Counted from the first letter of the stretch, positions 52,226-61,284 are shown. The stretch: DNA of 62,114 nt from Streptomyces barringtoniae (GCF_020819595.1 NZ_JAJHNP010000035.1:1-62114), one strand, 5' to 3'. Notes: generated by a model not told the origin, from the sequence alone. Translations and numbers: made by a program.

Positions 52226-52810
52226 TCAGCACAACTGCATGTGCCACACGTGGTACCAGTCGCCGTTGGCGTCCTTCTCAGGGGCGAGCGAGGATTTCAG
52301 TACGTTCCAGTCCTTGTCGTACATGGTCGCCACCTGGTCCCTGGTCTGGTTGTTGCGCCATGACCCCCCGTGGTGGAAGTTGATGTTTTTGATCACGCCG
52401 CAGGCGCTCCACTGCAGTTCGTCGCCAGTGAAGTTCGAGCCCTCGTAGGCGCAGAAGTAGCCGTTGGCGTCGTAGTAGTGCGCGCAGTGGTCGGTGGCTG
52501 CCAGCCTCCCTGCTCCGGAGGTGAAGTCACGCGGGTGCGCTTCTCCGGGGAGGGCGACGGTCAGCTTCCCGCCCTTGAAGTCGATCTCATTGGCCGAGAC
52601 CTGGCTGCCGCCCATGGTCTTCAGGTAGCGGTCGACCTTCGACTGGAGGGCCTTTGCTTGCTGGGAGTTCAGTCCCGCCCGCTCGGCTTGAGCGGCGAAG
52701 GAGAGCCCAGCCGCTCGGGCCGGGGCGCTGGTCTGCATGCTGAAGACCAAGGCGAGGACTGCCATCGCTGCTATGAGCAGCAGCCTCGGTTTGGTATCAA
52801 CCAGTTTCAC
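52226..52810 (-). CDS. Secreted peptidase inhibitor family I36 protein
   Basis: 194 residues from GTG 52808-52810 with GAGAGGT upstream. Signal peptide MKLVDTKPRLLLIAAMAVLALVFSMQTSAPARA. After a helical region (ERAGLNSQQAKALQSKVDRYLKTMGG), the C-terminal domain reads GYFCAYEGSNFTGDELQWSACGVIKNI…HHGGSWRNNQT, the beta/gamma-crystallin-like I36 (SMI) fold with paired cysteines. The family includes a Streptomyces metalloproteinase inhibitor. Exported; may protect against proteases. Confidence 0.87.
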   Translation of the reverse strand: MKLVDTKPRLLLIAAMAVLALVFSMQTSAPARAAGLSFAAQAERAGLNSQQAKALQSKVDRYLKTMGGSQVSANEIDFKGGKLTVALPGEAHPRDFTSGAGRLAATDHCAHYYDANGYFCAYEGSNFTGDELQWSACGVIKNINFHHGGSWRNNQTRDQVATMYDKDWNVLKSSLAPEKDANGDWYHVWHMQLC

Positions 52811-53100
52811 AAGTACCTCTCTTGTTCTGTGTCAGGGGCACGAGGTGGCCCTGACGTGATGAACGGCCGGAGCAGCCGGCGCTCCCCCGTCGATACGCTG
52901 TCCGGCGCCGGCCACACACCAGGTTTCCGAGCCGGCGCGTTGTTGCGCACCCCCGTTCCATGGCGTGCAACAAAATCCGCAAGGAGCTTCGACTTCGGTG
53001 GATTGACCGAAAGTCGCAGGTCAGCATGGTTGTAGCGGCTTCACGGCCACGCGTAGGTTGATGTCGGCCGCGTTGTACCGGCGGGGGAGGCGAGGCGGGG

Positions 53101-53388
53101 ATGGGTCGTCGTGAACGCCAACTGGATCCGAGTGCAGGCCCGGTTCAGTCGTTCGCTTGCGAGTTACGCAAGCTACGGCAGGAAGCCGGAGGTCTGGCTT
53201 ACAGGATCATGGCGCAGCGCGCGGGCTATTCGGTAGCAACGCTGTCGCGAGCGGCTACTGGGGAGCAGTTGCCGTCTTTGGACGTCGCGCTGGCCTATGC
53301 CCGGGCGTGCGGAGCAGACGAAGCGGAGTGGAAGGAGCGGTGGCGTGTCGGAGTACGTCTTTCGCTGGCCCCGGCAAGATTTCCGTGA
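53101..53388 (+). pseudogene. XRE-type HTH fragment, likely start of a larger STAND/WD40 regulator
   Basis: GRRERQLDPSAGPVQSFACELRKLRQEAGGLAYRIMAQRAGYSVATLSRAATGEQLPSLDVALAYARACG is an XRE helix-turn-helix. In streptomycetes it normally opens ~1200-residue XRE-nSTAND1-WD40 proteins. Here it ends after 95 residues with a different tail. A free-standing small regulator is possible, but the frame end looks like a truncation. Confidence 0.6.
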
Positions 53389-53529
53389 AGCAGGCGCATG
53401 CCACCGTGCGCCGGTGACGCTTCGTCACGGGTAGCGTTCGCGACGCAAACCCTGCTCCCAGGCAGGGGACCATCCCAAAGAGCGAGTCGTACGCGGCAGC
53501 AAGCCGAGACCGGCCCGCGCCCGCGCTCC

Positions 53530-53760
53530 ATACTCACCCCAGACGAGAAAGGCCTCGCCGGGCTGTAGGAGGACGGGCACGAGGGTTCTGACGGTCGTGG
53601 CCGCACCTTCGCGGTTCGGGCGCAGGGGCAGGTCAATGTTCTGCGCGATTTCGGCCTGGGAGCCGCGGGTGTCGGCGAGACACGCCGCCTCAACGCCGCG
53701 CTTGCCGGCGATGTTGACGCCTTCGCCGAGCACCCGGACGGAGGCACGGAAGGCGCGGTG
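53530..53760 (-). pseudogene. DEAD/DEAH helicase fragment
   Basis: The minus strand reads AFRASVRVLGEGVNIAGKRGVEAACLADTRGSQAEIAQNIDLPLRPNREG…VRTLVPVLLQPGEAF. This matches motifs V-VI of helicase-associated superfamily 2 proteins (VLGEGVDVP…ADxRGSxxxIxQxxGRALRP). The motif VI GRALR is altered to IDLPLR. Only ~75 residues remain. Confidence 0.55.
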
Positions 53761-53817
53761 TACGGGGAAGGCCAGTAGTCACTCACTCTGTCCGGCTCCG
53801 GCGGCATCCCGAGGATT

Positions 53818-54698
53818 TCAGCCCAGGGCGGGATAGTCGCCGGCAGCGAGGTCGTCGATCAGGCTTGGGTGGGCTGCCAGCCGAACCGTTCCCGGGTCAG
53901 TGCACTGGACGACGGCATGTCGAGGGCGAACAGGCGGCCGATGACGCCGAAGCGCTCAGGCGGTACCGACTCGACGGGCACCGCGAGAACGCCGCCGATA
54001 GCCTCGGCCAGGGTCCTCGTGGTGTCGCCCTCGTCGGCTACCGCGTGCAGGACCGTGCCCGGTGCGGCGTCCTTGAGTGCGATGCGGAACAGCCGGGCGG
54101 CGTCGAGCCGGTTGACTGCTGGCCATCGCTGTGTGCCGTCGCCGACGTATGTTGACACGCCGGTTTTCTGCGCGGCGGCGATGAGGACGGAGCAGAAGCC
54201 CTATTGCGACCCGCGCTGGTGCACGGAGCGCGGCAGCCGCACGACAGAGGAGCGGATGCCCTGGTCGGCCAGAGTCAGCACCATCTCGGACGTGCGGCCG
54301 CGGCCGCCGACCGGACCGTCGGTGGTGTCGGGGTCGTCCTCGGTGGAGGTGTGGCCTGGCGACATCGGCGTGAGGCCGGCGTGTACGAACGGCTTGCCGC
54401 TGCCTGCGAGTGCGGCCGCGAGGGTCTGCACGGCGCGCTGTTCCTCGTCGATGCCCTGTTCCAGGTTGTTCCAGTCGTTGCTGAAGGCGAGGTTGATGAC
54501 ACCGTCGGCCTGCGCGGCTCCGGCGCGGAGGCTGTCGAGGGCGGTGAGGTCGCCGCGGAGCGGCGTCCCGCCGGCGGCGACGGCCGTAGCCGCGGTATCG
54601 GAGCGGACGAGGCCGAGGACCTCGTGACCGGCGGCGATGAGCTCGGGAACGACAACCGAGCCGATGCTGCCGCTGGCGCCGGTGACGAACACGCCCAT
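53818..54698 (-). pseudogene. SDR family NAD(P)-binding oxidoreductase with nonsense mutation
   Basis: MGVFVTGASGSIGSVVVPELIAAGHEVLGLVRSD is a GxxGxxG Rossmann start of an atypical/extended SDR. A TAG at 54201-54203 interrupts it; the same frame continues VLIAAAQKTGVSTYVGDGTQRWPAVNRLDAARLFRIAL…ALTRERFGWQP. A second lesion (one base lost near 53865) cuts the natural end, which otherwise reads LIDDLAAGDYPALG to TGA 53818-53820. Otherwise the gene is full length, so inactivation is recent. Confidence 0.78.
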
Positions 54699-54753
54699 GA
54701 AAGGCTCCAGATGACTGCTGCGATGCTGCGTCGCAGGGCGGGCGTGGCGGGGG

Positions 54754-55137
54754 TCAGGCGTGGCGGTTGTGGGTGTGTGGATCCATGGGTTGCTTGGCCT
54801 TGGGAAGCGCGCCGGCCACGAGACGGTAGGAGTCGGTGACGAGTTCCTTGACCAGCTTGGCGTCGATGGTGTCTCCGCCTTCCATGGTGATCCAGTGTCT
54901 TTTGTTCATGTGGTAGCCGGGGGTGATGTCTGCGTACTGCTTCTGCAGGGCTGTGGCGTCGTCCGGGTCGGCTTTGAGGATCACGACGGGGCGTCCGGGC
55001 ATGTCGGTCATGAGCATGAAGACCTTGCCGCCTACCTTGTGGAGCTCCCAGTCGGGGCCGAAGCGATGCTCCTGGTCGGTGCCGGGCAGTTCTGCGGTGT
55101 GGTCCCGTGCGATCTTCTGCAGCTCCTGTCCGTCCAA
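54754..55137 (-). CDS. MmcQ/YjbR family protein
   Basis: 127 residues if started at TTG 55137, 9 nt after GGAG; the open frame extends to 55242, but the extra residues are not family-like. Reads ELQKIARDHTAELPGTDQEHRFGPDWELHKVGGKVFMLMTDMPGRPVVILKADP…ITPGYHMNKRHWITM…VKELVTDSYRLVAGALPK. The KVGGKxFxL and GYHMNKxHWI motifs define the MmcQ/YjbR (CyaY-like) fold, often annotated as DNA-binding without firm proof. Part of the minus-strand redox cluster. Confidence 0.85.
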   Translation of the reverse strand: MDGQELQKIARDHTAELPGTDQEHRFGPDWELHKVGGKVFMLMTDMPGRPVVILKADPDDATALQKQYADITPGYHMNKRHWITMEGGDTIDAKLVKELVTDSYRLVAGALPKAKQPMDPHTHNRHA

Positions 55138-55248
55138 GGTGATCAACTCCGGTATGTCGTTTCGGGGTCCTTTGTGCCGGTCGGTGGCGGGCAGTGGACG
55201 GCCACCGACCGACCGGCGGGTCATGGTCCTGATCTCGGCCACGGCCGT

Positions 55249-56166
55249 CTACGGCAGGACGCGGATGACTGTCTTGCCGCGGCGTCGTGTGGTCGGGTTG
55301 AGGGCGCTGACGGCGTCGTCGAGGCTCGCGACGTCACCGATGTTGGTCCGCAGCCGTCCGTCGCGCACCCGCTGCACGATCTCACCGAGTTGGGCGCGGT
55401 CGGCTTCGACGACGAAGTCGATGGCCAGGCCGTCGGTGGGCCGTGCTTCGACCGGGCCGACGACGGACACCAGTGTTCCTCCGGCCTTGATCAGGGCGGC
55501 GGACTGCTTTTGGACGTTGCCGCCGATGACGTCGAAGACCAGGTCGACGCTGCCGATGTCTTTCAGGGTGTCGTTGTCGAGGTCGACGAACTCGTGTGCG
55601 CCGAAGTCGAGTGCCGTCTCGCGGTCTGCGGCGCGTCCGGTGCCGATGACGTAGGCGCCGGCTTCACGTGCGAGCTGGGTGACCATCGTCCCGACTGCCC
55701 CGGCTGCGCCGTGGGAGAGGACGGTCTGGCCGGCCTGGAGGCGGCCGTGCTGGAACAGCCCCTGCCACGCGGTCAGGCCTGAGATGGGCAGGGAGGCGCC
55801 TGTCGTGAAGTCGACGTCGCCGGGCAGCGGTGCGAGGTTGCGTGCTTCGATCGCCACGTACTGGGCGAGGGTGCCGTCGCGGTGCCAGTCGGCGAGGCCG
55901 AACACCCGCTGCCCGATCGAGAGCCCCGTCGTGCCGTAGCCGAGGGCGGTGACCACTCCGGCCAGCTCGTGGCCGGGGATCGACGGTGTCTTGTCACGGC
56001 CGGCGCGATCGGCCCAGGTCGACGGCCACTCCATCTCTGTCGGGACGAAGCCCGATGCATGGATCCGAACGATGACGTCGTTGATCGCTGCGAGCGGCTC
56101 GGGCCGCTCCGTCAGCGTCATTCCGGCCGTACCCGCGGCCTGGTCGGTGACCACAATGGCTTTCAT
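55249..56166 (-). CDS. Zinc-independent quinone oxidoreductase / MDR-family alcohol dehydrogenase
   Basis: 305 residues from ATG 56166, preceded by GAGGAAG; the frame to 56358 is only an extension. MKAIVVTDQAAGTAGMTLTERPEP, then PGHELAGVVTALGYGTTGLSIGQRVFGL and AGQTVLSHGAAGAVGTMVTQLAREAGAYVIGTGR give the GroES-like fold and NADP-binding GxxGxxG of quinone-reductase-like MDR enzymes. No structural-zinc cysteine cluster is present. It should reduce enones or quinones with NADPH. It lies 52 bp downstream of the nitroreductase gene in the redox cluster. Confidence 0.9.
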   Translation of the reverse strand: MKAIVVTDQAAGTAGMTLTERPEPLAAINDVIVRIHASGFVPTEMEWPSTWADRAGRDKTPSIPGHELAGVVTALGYGTTGLSIGQRVFGLADWHRDGTLAQYVAIEARNLAPLPGDVDFTTGASLPISGLTAWQGLFQHGRLQAGQTVLSHGAAGAVGTMVTQLAREAGAYVIGTGRAADRETALDFGAHEFVDLDNDTLKDIGSVDLVFDVIGGNVQKQSAALIKAGGTLVSVVGPVEARPTDGLAIDFVVEADRAQLGEIVQRVRDGRLRTNIGDVASLDDAVSALNPTTRRRGKTVIRVLP

Positions 56167-56218
56167 CGAAATGCTTCTTCCTCGGATATGTGGTGTTTTT
56201 TCGGTCTCCGGGTGGGTT

Positions 56219-56866
56219 TTACATGAAGGTGAACAGCTGGTCGGCGTCGAAACGCGAGATCGGGGTGGTGTACACCCGCTCCGGGTCCGGGTAGCCGAGG
56301 GCCAGCAGCACCGTCGTGGTGCGTCCGCTCTCGCGGATCTTGAAGGCCTTGTCGACACTGGTCGGGTCGAACCCCTCCAGCGGCGTGGCCTCGACGCCGA
56401 GCTCGGCGGCCGCCATCATGGTCAGACCCATCGCCAGGTAGGTCTGCTTCTCCATCCAGTGGTTCAGGTCCTTGTAGCCGTAGGTGCGCAGGCTGAGGAA
56501 GTCCCGGGTCATGGATTCCCACAGCTCCTGCTTGGCCGCGTCAGGGAACCGGCCGTCGGCCCTCTCCTTGTCGAACACCGCCTCGAGGTGGCTGTCGGGC
56601 AGATCGGCCCGGGTGGTGAGGATGATGGTGTGCGACGCGTTCAGGATCTTCTCGGCGTTGTCCCGGAATCGTTCGCCCAGGTTGGTGGCGAGCCGCTCCT
56701 TGCCTTCGGGCGTGGCGAGGACGTAGAAGTGGTTGGGCTGTACGTTCACCGATGACGGCGTGGAGCGCAGGAACCTCAGCAGCTGCTGAAGGGTTTCCTC
56801 CGGAATGGTCTTGCCGGGGTCGAAATACCTGGTGAGGTGCTTGCTCAGGAGCTGGTCGAGGTCCAT
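56219..56866 (-). CDS. Oxygen-insensitive NAD(P)H nitroreductase-like flavoprotein
   Basis: 215 residues. LLSKHLTRYFDPGKTIPEETLQQLLRFLRSTPSSVNVQPNHFYVLAT matches the NfsB/NfnB family start (FMN contacts in RSTPSSxNxQP). The middle (HWMEKQTYLAMGLTMMAAAELGVEATPLEGFDPTSVDKAF) and the ending ALGYPDPE are typical. Length is usual (~217). It reduces nitro compounds or quinones with NAD(P)H. Member of the TetR-linked redox cluster. Confidence 0.9.
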   Translation of the reverse strand: MDLDQLLSKHLTRYFDPGKTIPEETLQQLLRFLRSTPSSVNVQPNHFYVLATPEGKERLATNLGERFRDNAEKILNASHTIILTTRADLPDSHLEAVFDKERADGRFPDAAKQELWESMTRDFLSLRTYGYKDLNHWMEKQTYLAMGLTMMAAAELGVEATPLEGFDPTSVDKAFKIRESGRTTTVLLALGYPDPERVYTTPISRFDADQLFTFM

Positions 56867-56922
56867 GTCGATCTGCCTTCTTCGTGCGATGAGCGGGCGA
56901 GAAGCGGTGGTTCGGGTTAGGG

Positions 56923-57747
56923 CTAGTTCGTGCCGCGGGCAAGCAGGCCGCTGATGCGTTCGAAGCTGATTCCTGTCGTCGCGGTGGTGAGGTCACCGGC
57001 GACGAGAGCCTTGGTGGCCTGCTGGAGTGCCTCCATGGCGTGGGTGTAGAGCGCTGGACCCAGGCTGATGCGCTTGACCCCGGCCTTTTGCAGTTCAGCG
57101 ACGGTGAGCACCTTGTCCGCCGGCGAGATGAGGACGTTGACCGGTGCCGGCGCGACGGCGGTGACGATCGCAGCGAGTGCGTCGAGGTCGGGTGGGTAAG
57201 GGGCGTAGAGCACATCCGCGCCGGCCTCGGCGAAGGCCGTCAGACGCCGGATGGTGTCGTCGAGATCGGGCCGCCCCTGGAGGAAGTTGTCGCTGCGGCC
57301 GGTGACGACGATGCGCCCCTTGGCCGCCTCGACGGCGGCGCGTATGCGGTTGACTGCTTCGTCGACGCCGCGGATGGGTTGATCGGGATCGCCCGAGGTG
57401 TCTTCGATCCCGATGCCGGCCAAGCCGGCGGCGACGGCGGCTTCCACGGTCGCCGCGACGTCTTCCGGCGTGTCGCCGTAGCCGTCCTCGAAGTCTCCGT
57501 TGACGGGCAGCCCGGTGAGTCGGCCGAGCAGCCGCGCATGCGCGAGGTGCTCGTCGCGGGTGACTTCGTGACGCCCGTCGGCCCGGCCGAGTGTGGCGGC
57601 GAGTGCCGTCGATGACGTCGCGATCGCCTCGAAGCCGGCATCGGCCAGCATCAGCGCCGAGAGGCCGTCCCATGCGTTCGGCATGACGAGGCCGCCGTCG
57701 CGGGTGTGCAGCGCCATGAACTGCTCATAGAGTGCGGAGCCCGGCAT
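56923..57747 (-). CDS. Isocitrate lyase/PEP mutase family protein
   Basis: 274 residues. VMPNAWDGLSALMLADAGFEAIATSSTALAATLGRADG, PVNGDFEDGYGDTPEDVAATV, AGIGIEDTS and VVTGRSDNFL are the conserved blocks of the ICL/PEPM superfamily; acidic residues in DFEDGYG and IEDT bind magnesium. These resemble the 2-methylisocitrate-lyase-like branch common in actinobacteria. Reaction unknown: C-C lyase or phosphonate mutase-like. Fourth gene of the minus-strand cluster. Confidence 0.88.
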   Translation of the reverse strand: MPGSALYEQFMALHTRDGGLVMPNAWDGLSALMLADAGFEAIATSSTALAATLGRADGRHEVTRDEHLAHARLLGRLTGLPVNGDFEDGYGDTPEDVAATVEAAVAAGLAGIGIEDTSGDPDQPIRGVDEAVNRIRAAVEAAKGRIVVTGRSDNFLQGRPDLDDTIRRLTAFAEAGADVLYAPYPPDLDALAAIVTAVAPAPVNVLISPADKVLTVAELQKAGVKRISLGPALYTHAMEALQQATKALVAGDLTTATTGISFERISGLLARGTN

Positions 57748-57827
57748 AGCGAACCTTCCCGAATGATCGTTGTGCTGCGGTGAGGGGTGTGCCGGCCGTG
57801 TGCGCGGCCTTGACGGGGTCCCGGCGA

Positions 57828-58376
57828 TCAGCCGGGCGTGCCGGCCGAGCTGACGGCGGGGATGTCGATGTCGGTCTGGTTGACGTTGTTGATGAAGTTG
57901 GTCAGCAGGACCTGCACCGCCACCGTGACAATCGCCAGGATCTGCGGGTCGGTGTACCCGGCGCCTCGCACAGCCGCGAGGTCGGCGTCGCTCACCTGGC
58001 CGCGGCTCTCCACCACCTGCTGAGCGAAACGAGCGACCGCGGCGCGCTGGGGATCGACCGAGCTCCCGGCCCGAGCCAAGGCGATGTCATCGCTCGACAT
58101 GCCGCCGAGCTCGGACGACACGTACGTGTGCACCGCCAGGCAGTAATCGCAGCCGTTGGCCTGCGAGACGGCGAGCGCGATGGTGTGTCGCGTCTTCGCG
58201 TCCAGAACCTGGCTCAAGCCGCCCTGCAGCGTCATGACGACGTCGAGGACGGCCGGGTTCGACGCCAGAGTCGCGAACATGTTCGGGACGAAGCCGAACT
58301 GCGCGCCGACCTTGTCGAGGATGACCTTCGCCCCGTCGGGGACGTCGTCGGGCGAGGGAACGTTCAGTCGTGACAT
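57828..58376 (-). CDS. Carboxymuconolactone decarboxylase family (AhpD-like) protein
   Basis: 182 residues. TIALAVSQANGCDYCLAVHTYVSSELGGMSSDDI contains the CxxC-x3-H redox site of AhpD-like alkylhydroperoxidases; the C-terminal half repeats the helical fold (VRGAGYTDPQILAIVTVAVQVLLTNFINNVNQTDIDIP). It should reduce peroxides or act in aromatic detoxification. It is the promoter-proximal gene of the cluster, starting 102 bp from the nearer palindrome, so probably controlled by the divergent TetR protein. Confidence 0.9.
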   Translation of the reverse strand: MSRLNVPSPDDVPDGAKVILDKVGAQFGFVPNMFATLASNPAVLDVVMTLQGGLSQVLDAKTRHTIALAVSQANGCDYCLAVHTYVSSELGGMSSDDIALARAGSSVDPQRAAVARFAQQVVESRGQVSDADLAAVRGAGYTDPQILAIVTVAVQVLLTNFINNVNQTDIDIPAVSSAGTPG

Positions 58377-58478
58377 GGCGAATCAGCCTCCGGTGAGTTG
58401 AACGGTCAGCGCCGAGCCCAGTCGGTCTTGCTGCCTCAGAGGTCCAGTCCCGTTGGAACTGCGAACCCCGGCATTTTT

Positions 58479-58536
58479 TGGGCTGTCCGGCCCACTTCTC
58501 AGAGTGAACACCCCCGTTTCTGGGCTGTCAAGCCCA
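58479..58536. promoter_or_regulatory. Paired operators TGGGCTGTCnnGCCCA for the divergent TetR regulator
   Basis: TGGGCTGTCCGGCCCA at 58479-58494 (one mismatch) and TGGGCTGTCAAGCCCA at 58521-58536 (perfect TGGGCT/AGCCCA arms) are 42 bp apart, four helical turns. They sit between the divergent detoxification cluster and the TetR gene, near the expected promoters. Good candidates for TetR binding sites. Confidence 0.75.
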
Positions 58537-58556
58537 ATTCGGGGTATCGTTAGGAC

Positions 58557-59216
58557 ATGACCACCACTACGGCAGCTCCGGTGCCTCACAAGCTGACGTC
58601 AAAGGGGCAGGCCACACGGGCCCGCATCCTGGAGCACGCTGCGGAACTCATCTACACAAACGGAGTCCACGCGACGAACAACGAGCAGCTCCGCCGCGCC
58701 GCCGGCGTCAGCGGATCGCAGCTCAACCACTACTTCCCGACCAAGGAGAGCCTCGTCCTTGCCGTGATCGCCTGGCAGGCCGAGCGCGTCCTCACCTTCC
58801 ACCGCGACGAGCGATTCGCCGGCTTCGACAACCTCGACGCGCTCCGGGCGTGGGCGGATTTCTACGTCGGCTACGAGCGCGCCTACCAGGAGGGCTGCAC
58901 CCTCGGCTCCCTGGCGAGCGAGATCATCAAGACGGACCTCGACGTGCACGACGAGCTCGCCAGTGTGTTCGACCAGTGGAGGGGGATCTTCCGCGAGGGA
59001 ATTGAGCGCATGCAGCAGCTCGGCCGCATCAGCGCTGAGGCGGATCCCACGCAGCTGGCCAATCTGCTCCTTGCTGCCTTCCAGGGCGGCATGCTCCTCG
59101 CCCAGGTCGCGCGGGACATCGCTCCCCTGAAAGACGCGTTGCAGTCAGCCATCGACTACCTGCAGACCTTCGCGACGTCTCCCGACGCCGGCGTTCTCAA
59201 AGCTCGGGGAGCGTGA
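58557..59216 (+). CDS. TetR family transcriptional regulator
   Basis: 219 residues, ATG 58557. The HTH reads QATRARILEHAAELIYTNGVHATNNEQLRRAAGVSGSQLNHYFPTKESLVLAVI, as in the TetR subgroup linked to NADPH/quinone-type enzymes. The C-terminal domain (GCTLGSLASEIIKTDLDVHDELASVFDQW) resembles TetR_C_6/YxaF-like sensors. Divergent from the redox cluster with two operator-like palindromes just upstream; it probably responds to a quinone-like or electrophilic compound. Confidence 0.92.
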   Translation: MTTTTAAPVPHKLTSKGQATRARILEHAAELIYTNGVHATNNEQLRRAAGVSGSQLNHYFPTKESLVLAVIAWQAERVLTFHRDERFAGFDNLDALRAWADFYVGYERAYQEGCTLGSLASEIIKTDLDVHDELASVFDQWRGIFREGIERMQQLGRISAEADPTQLANLLLAAFQGGMLLAQVARDIAPLKDALQSAIDYLQTFATSPDAGVLKARGA

Positions 59217-59397
59217 CGTACGGCGCATGCGGGGCCGCGTGCTCCAGCGCCTGGACCCAGCCGCCGAGGCCCCCGTGAACCTGTCCGGCGCCGCTGCCAT
59301 GACCCACGAGCCCACAGCCTGCGAAACGACCCATTGCCGACGCACCGGCTTTCCGTCCGCACGCCGGTCAGTCAGGCCTCGAACGAGAATCTGACCC

Positions 59398-61278
59398 ATG
59401 TCCCCTGAGCCAGAGGCCTACACCGGCCAGACGCTGTGCAGCAGCGGCTCGCGTTCCCCGCTGCGTACCTTCTTGCGCACCGAGACCGGCGGCGCCGCCG
59501 TCCTGGTCGCCGCCGCGCTCGCCGCACTCGTCTGGGCCAACGCGGCACCCTCGGCATACACATCGTTCTGGGACACCCGGCTGTCTGTCCGCCTCGGCAC
59601 GTACGGGATCTCGCTCGGCCTGCGCGAGTGGGTCAACAGCGGCCTGATGACGCTCTTCTTCTTCGTCGTCGGCCTCGAGGCCCGCCGCGAGTTCGACATG
59701 GGAGAACTGCGCGAGCGCAAGCGGCTCGCGCTGCCGCTCGTCGCGGGGCTCAGCGGCATGATCGTGCCCATCGCCCTCTACCTCGCCATCAACGCCGGAC
59801 ACGGCAGCGAGCAGGGCTGGGGTGCGGCGATGTCCACCGACACCGCGTTCGCCCTGGGCGTGCTGGCCGTCGCGGGTCGCGGCATGCCGCCGGGGCTGCG
59901 GGTGTTCATCCTCCTCCTGACCGTGGTCGATGACTTCCTTTCCCTCGGCGTCATCGCCTTCGCCTACAGCGACCGCATCACCGTGCCCGCACTCGTCGTC
60001 GCCATCGCCACCCTCGCACTCGTCCTGCTCAGCCTGCGACTCGGCGTACGCCACGGCAGCGTGTACGCGCTGCTGGGCGCCGTCGCCTGGGTCGCCCTGC
60101 TCGAGTCGGGTGTGGACCCGGTCGTGATCGGTCTCGCCCTGGGGCTGCTCACCTATGCCTACCCTGCCTCGCGCGCCGACCTGGAACACGCGAGCGGCCT
60201 GTTCCGGCTGTTCCGTGAGCAGCCGACCCCAGAGCTGGAGCGGTCCGTCCGCGCCGGTATCGCCTCAGCCATTTCCCCCAACGACCGCCTGCAACGCCTC
60301 TACCACCCCTGGACCAGCTACCTGGTCGTCCCGCTGTTCGCCTTGGCCAACGTCGGTATCGAGATCAGCGGCGACCAATTGGCACGAGCCTTCACCTCGC
60401 CCGTCACACTGGGCATTCTCATCGCCTACGTCCTCGGCAAGCCACTGGGCATCGTCGGGGCCTATGTGCTCACCACGCTCGCCTCCGGCGGGCGGCTGCG
60501 CCTCCCGGTCGGCTGGGGAGCGGCAACCGCCGGCGGCGCTCTGTGCGGGGTAGGGTTCACCGTTTCCCTGCTCATCGCGACCCTCGCCTTCCACGGTGCA
60601 CGCCTCGACGAGGCCAAGCTCGGCATCCTCGCCACGCTGATCTGCTGCTTCCTGACAGCCCGGCTCGTCACGGCGGCGATCGGCCTTCTACCACCTCCGT
60701 TGCGGCTCCGGGCCCTGTTCGGAAAGGCGGAGACGATCACCGACCTGGCCGTGCCTGTCGATCCCGACCGCGATCACATTCGAGGCCCACACCACGCCTC
60801 TGTGACCGTTGTGGAGTACGGCGACTACGAATGCCCGTACTGCGGGCAGGCCGAGCCCGTCGTCCGTGAACTCCTCGCCGACTTCGGAGACCTGCGCTAC
60901 GTGTGGCGCCACCTGCCCCTGACCGACGTGCATATCCACGCCCAACTCGCCGCCGAAGCTGCCGAAGCAGCCGCACGCCAGGGCCGCTTCTGGGACATGC
61001 ACGACCTGCTGCTCAGTCATCAAGAAGCCCTCCGCATCGAAGACCTGCACACCCACGCGGCCGCCATCGGCCTGGACACCGAGCGCTTCGAACGAGACAT
61101 GCGCGCCCACACCGGTGCAGCCCGCATCGCCCAGAACGTCGAATCCGCCGACCTCAGCACCGTCGCCGGCACCCCCACCTTCTTCATCAACGGCCGCAGA
61201 CACCACGGCGCCTACGACCTCACCAGCCTCACCGCCGCCGTCCGCGCTGCCCGGGAACGCGCCTCGGTCACCTCGTGA
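59398..61278 (+). CDS. nhaA: Na+/H+ antiporter NhaA fused to a DsbA-like thioredoxin domain
   Basis: 626 residues. Residues ~25-430 are NhaA: FLRTETGGAAVLVAAALAALVWAN, GLMTLFFFVVGLEARREF, STDTAFALGVL, and the ion-binding Asp pair in LLLTVVDDFLSLGVIAFAY (Asp ~178-179). Residues ~455-626 form a DsbA/thioredoxin fold with active-site CPYC (Cys ~479 and ~482, YGDYECPYCGQ) and the cis-Pro segment VAGTPTFFING. This fusion recurs in actinobacteria. The domain should lie on the cytoplasmic or outer face depending on NhaA topology (even-numbered helices place it in the cytoplasm). It may link antiport to redox state; that link is unproven. Confidence 0.93.
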   Translation: MSPEPEAYTGQTLCSSGSRSPLRTFLRTETGGAAVLVAAALAALVWANAAPSAYTSFWDTRLSVRLGTYGISLGLREWVNSGLMTLFFFVVGLEARREFDMGELRERKRLALPLVAGLSGMIVPIALYLAINAGHGSEQGWGAAMSTDTAFALGVLAVAGRGMPPGLRVFILLLTVVDDFLSLGVIAFAYSDRITVPALVVAIATLALVLLSLRLGVRHGSVYALLGAVAWVALLESGVDPVVIGLALGLLTYAYPASRADLEHASGLFRLFREQPTPELERSVRAGIASAISPNDRLQRLYHPWTSYLVVPLFALANVGIEISGDQLARAFTSPVTLGILIAYVLGKPLGIVGAYVLTTLASGGRLRLPVGWGAATAGGALCGVGFTVSLLIATLAFHGARLDEAKLGILATLICCFLTARLVTAAIGLLPPPLRLRALFGKAETITDLAVPVDPDRDHIRGPHHASVTVVEYGDYECPYCGQAEPVVRELLADFGDLRYVWRHLPLTDVHIHAQLAAEAAEAAARQGRFWDMHDLLLSHQEALRIEDLHTHAAAIGLDTERFERDMRAHTGAARIAQNVESADLSTVAGTPTFFINGRRHHGAYDLTSLTAAVRAARERASVTS

Positions 61279-61284
61279 CGGACC

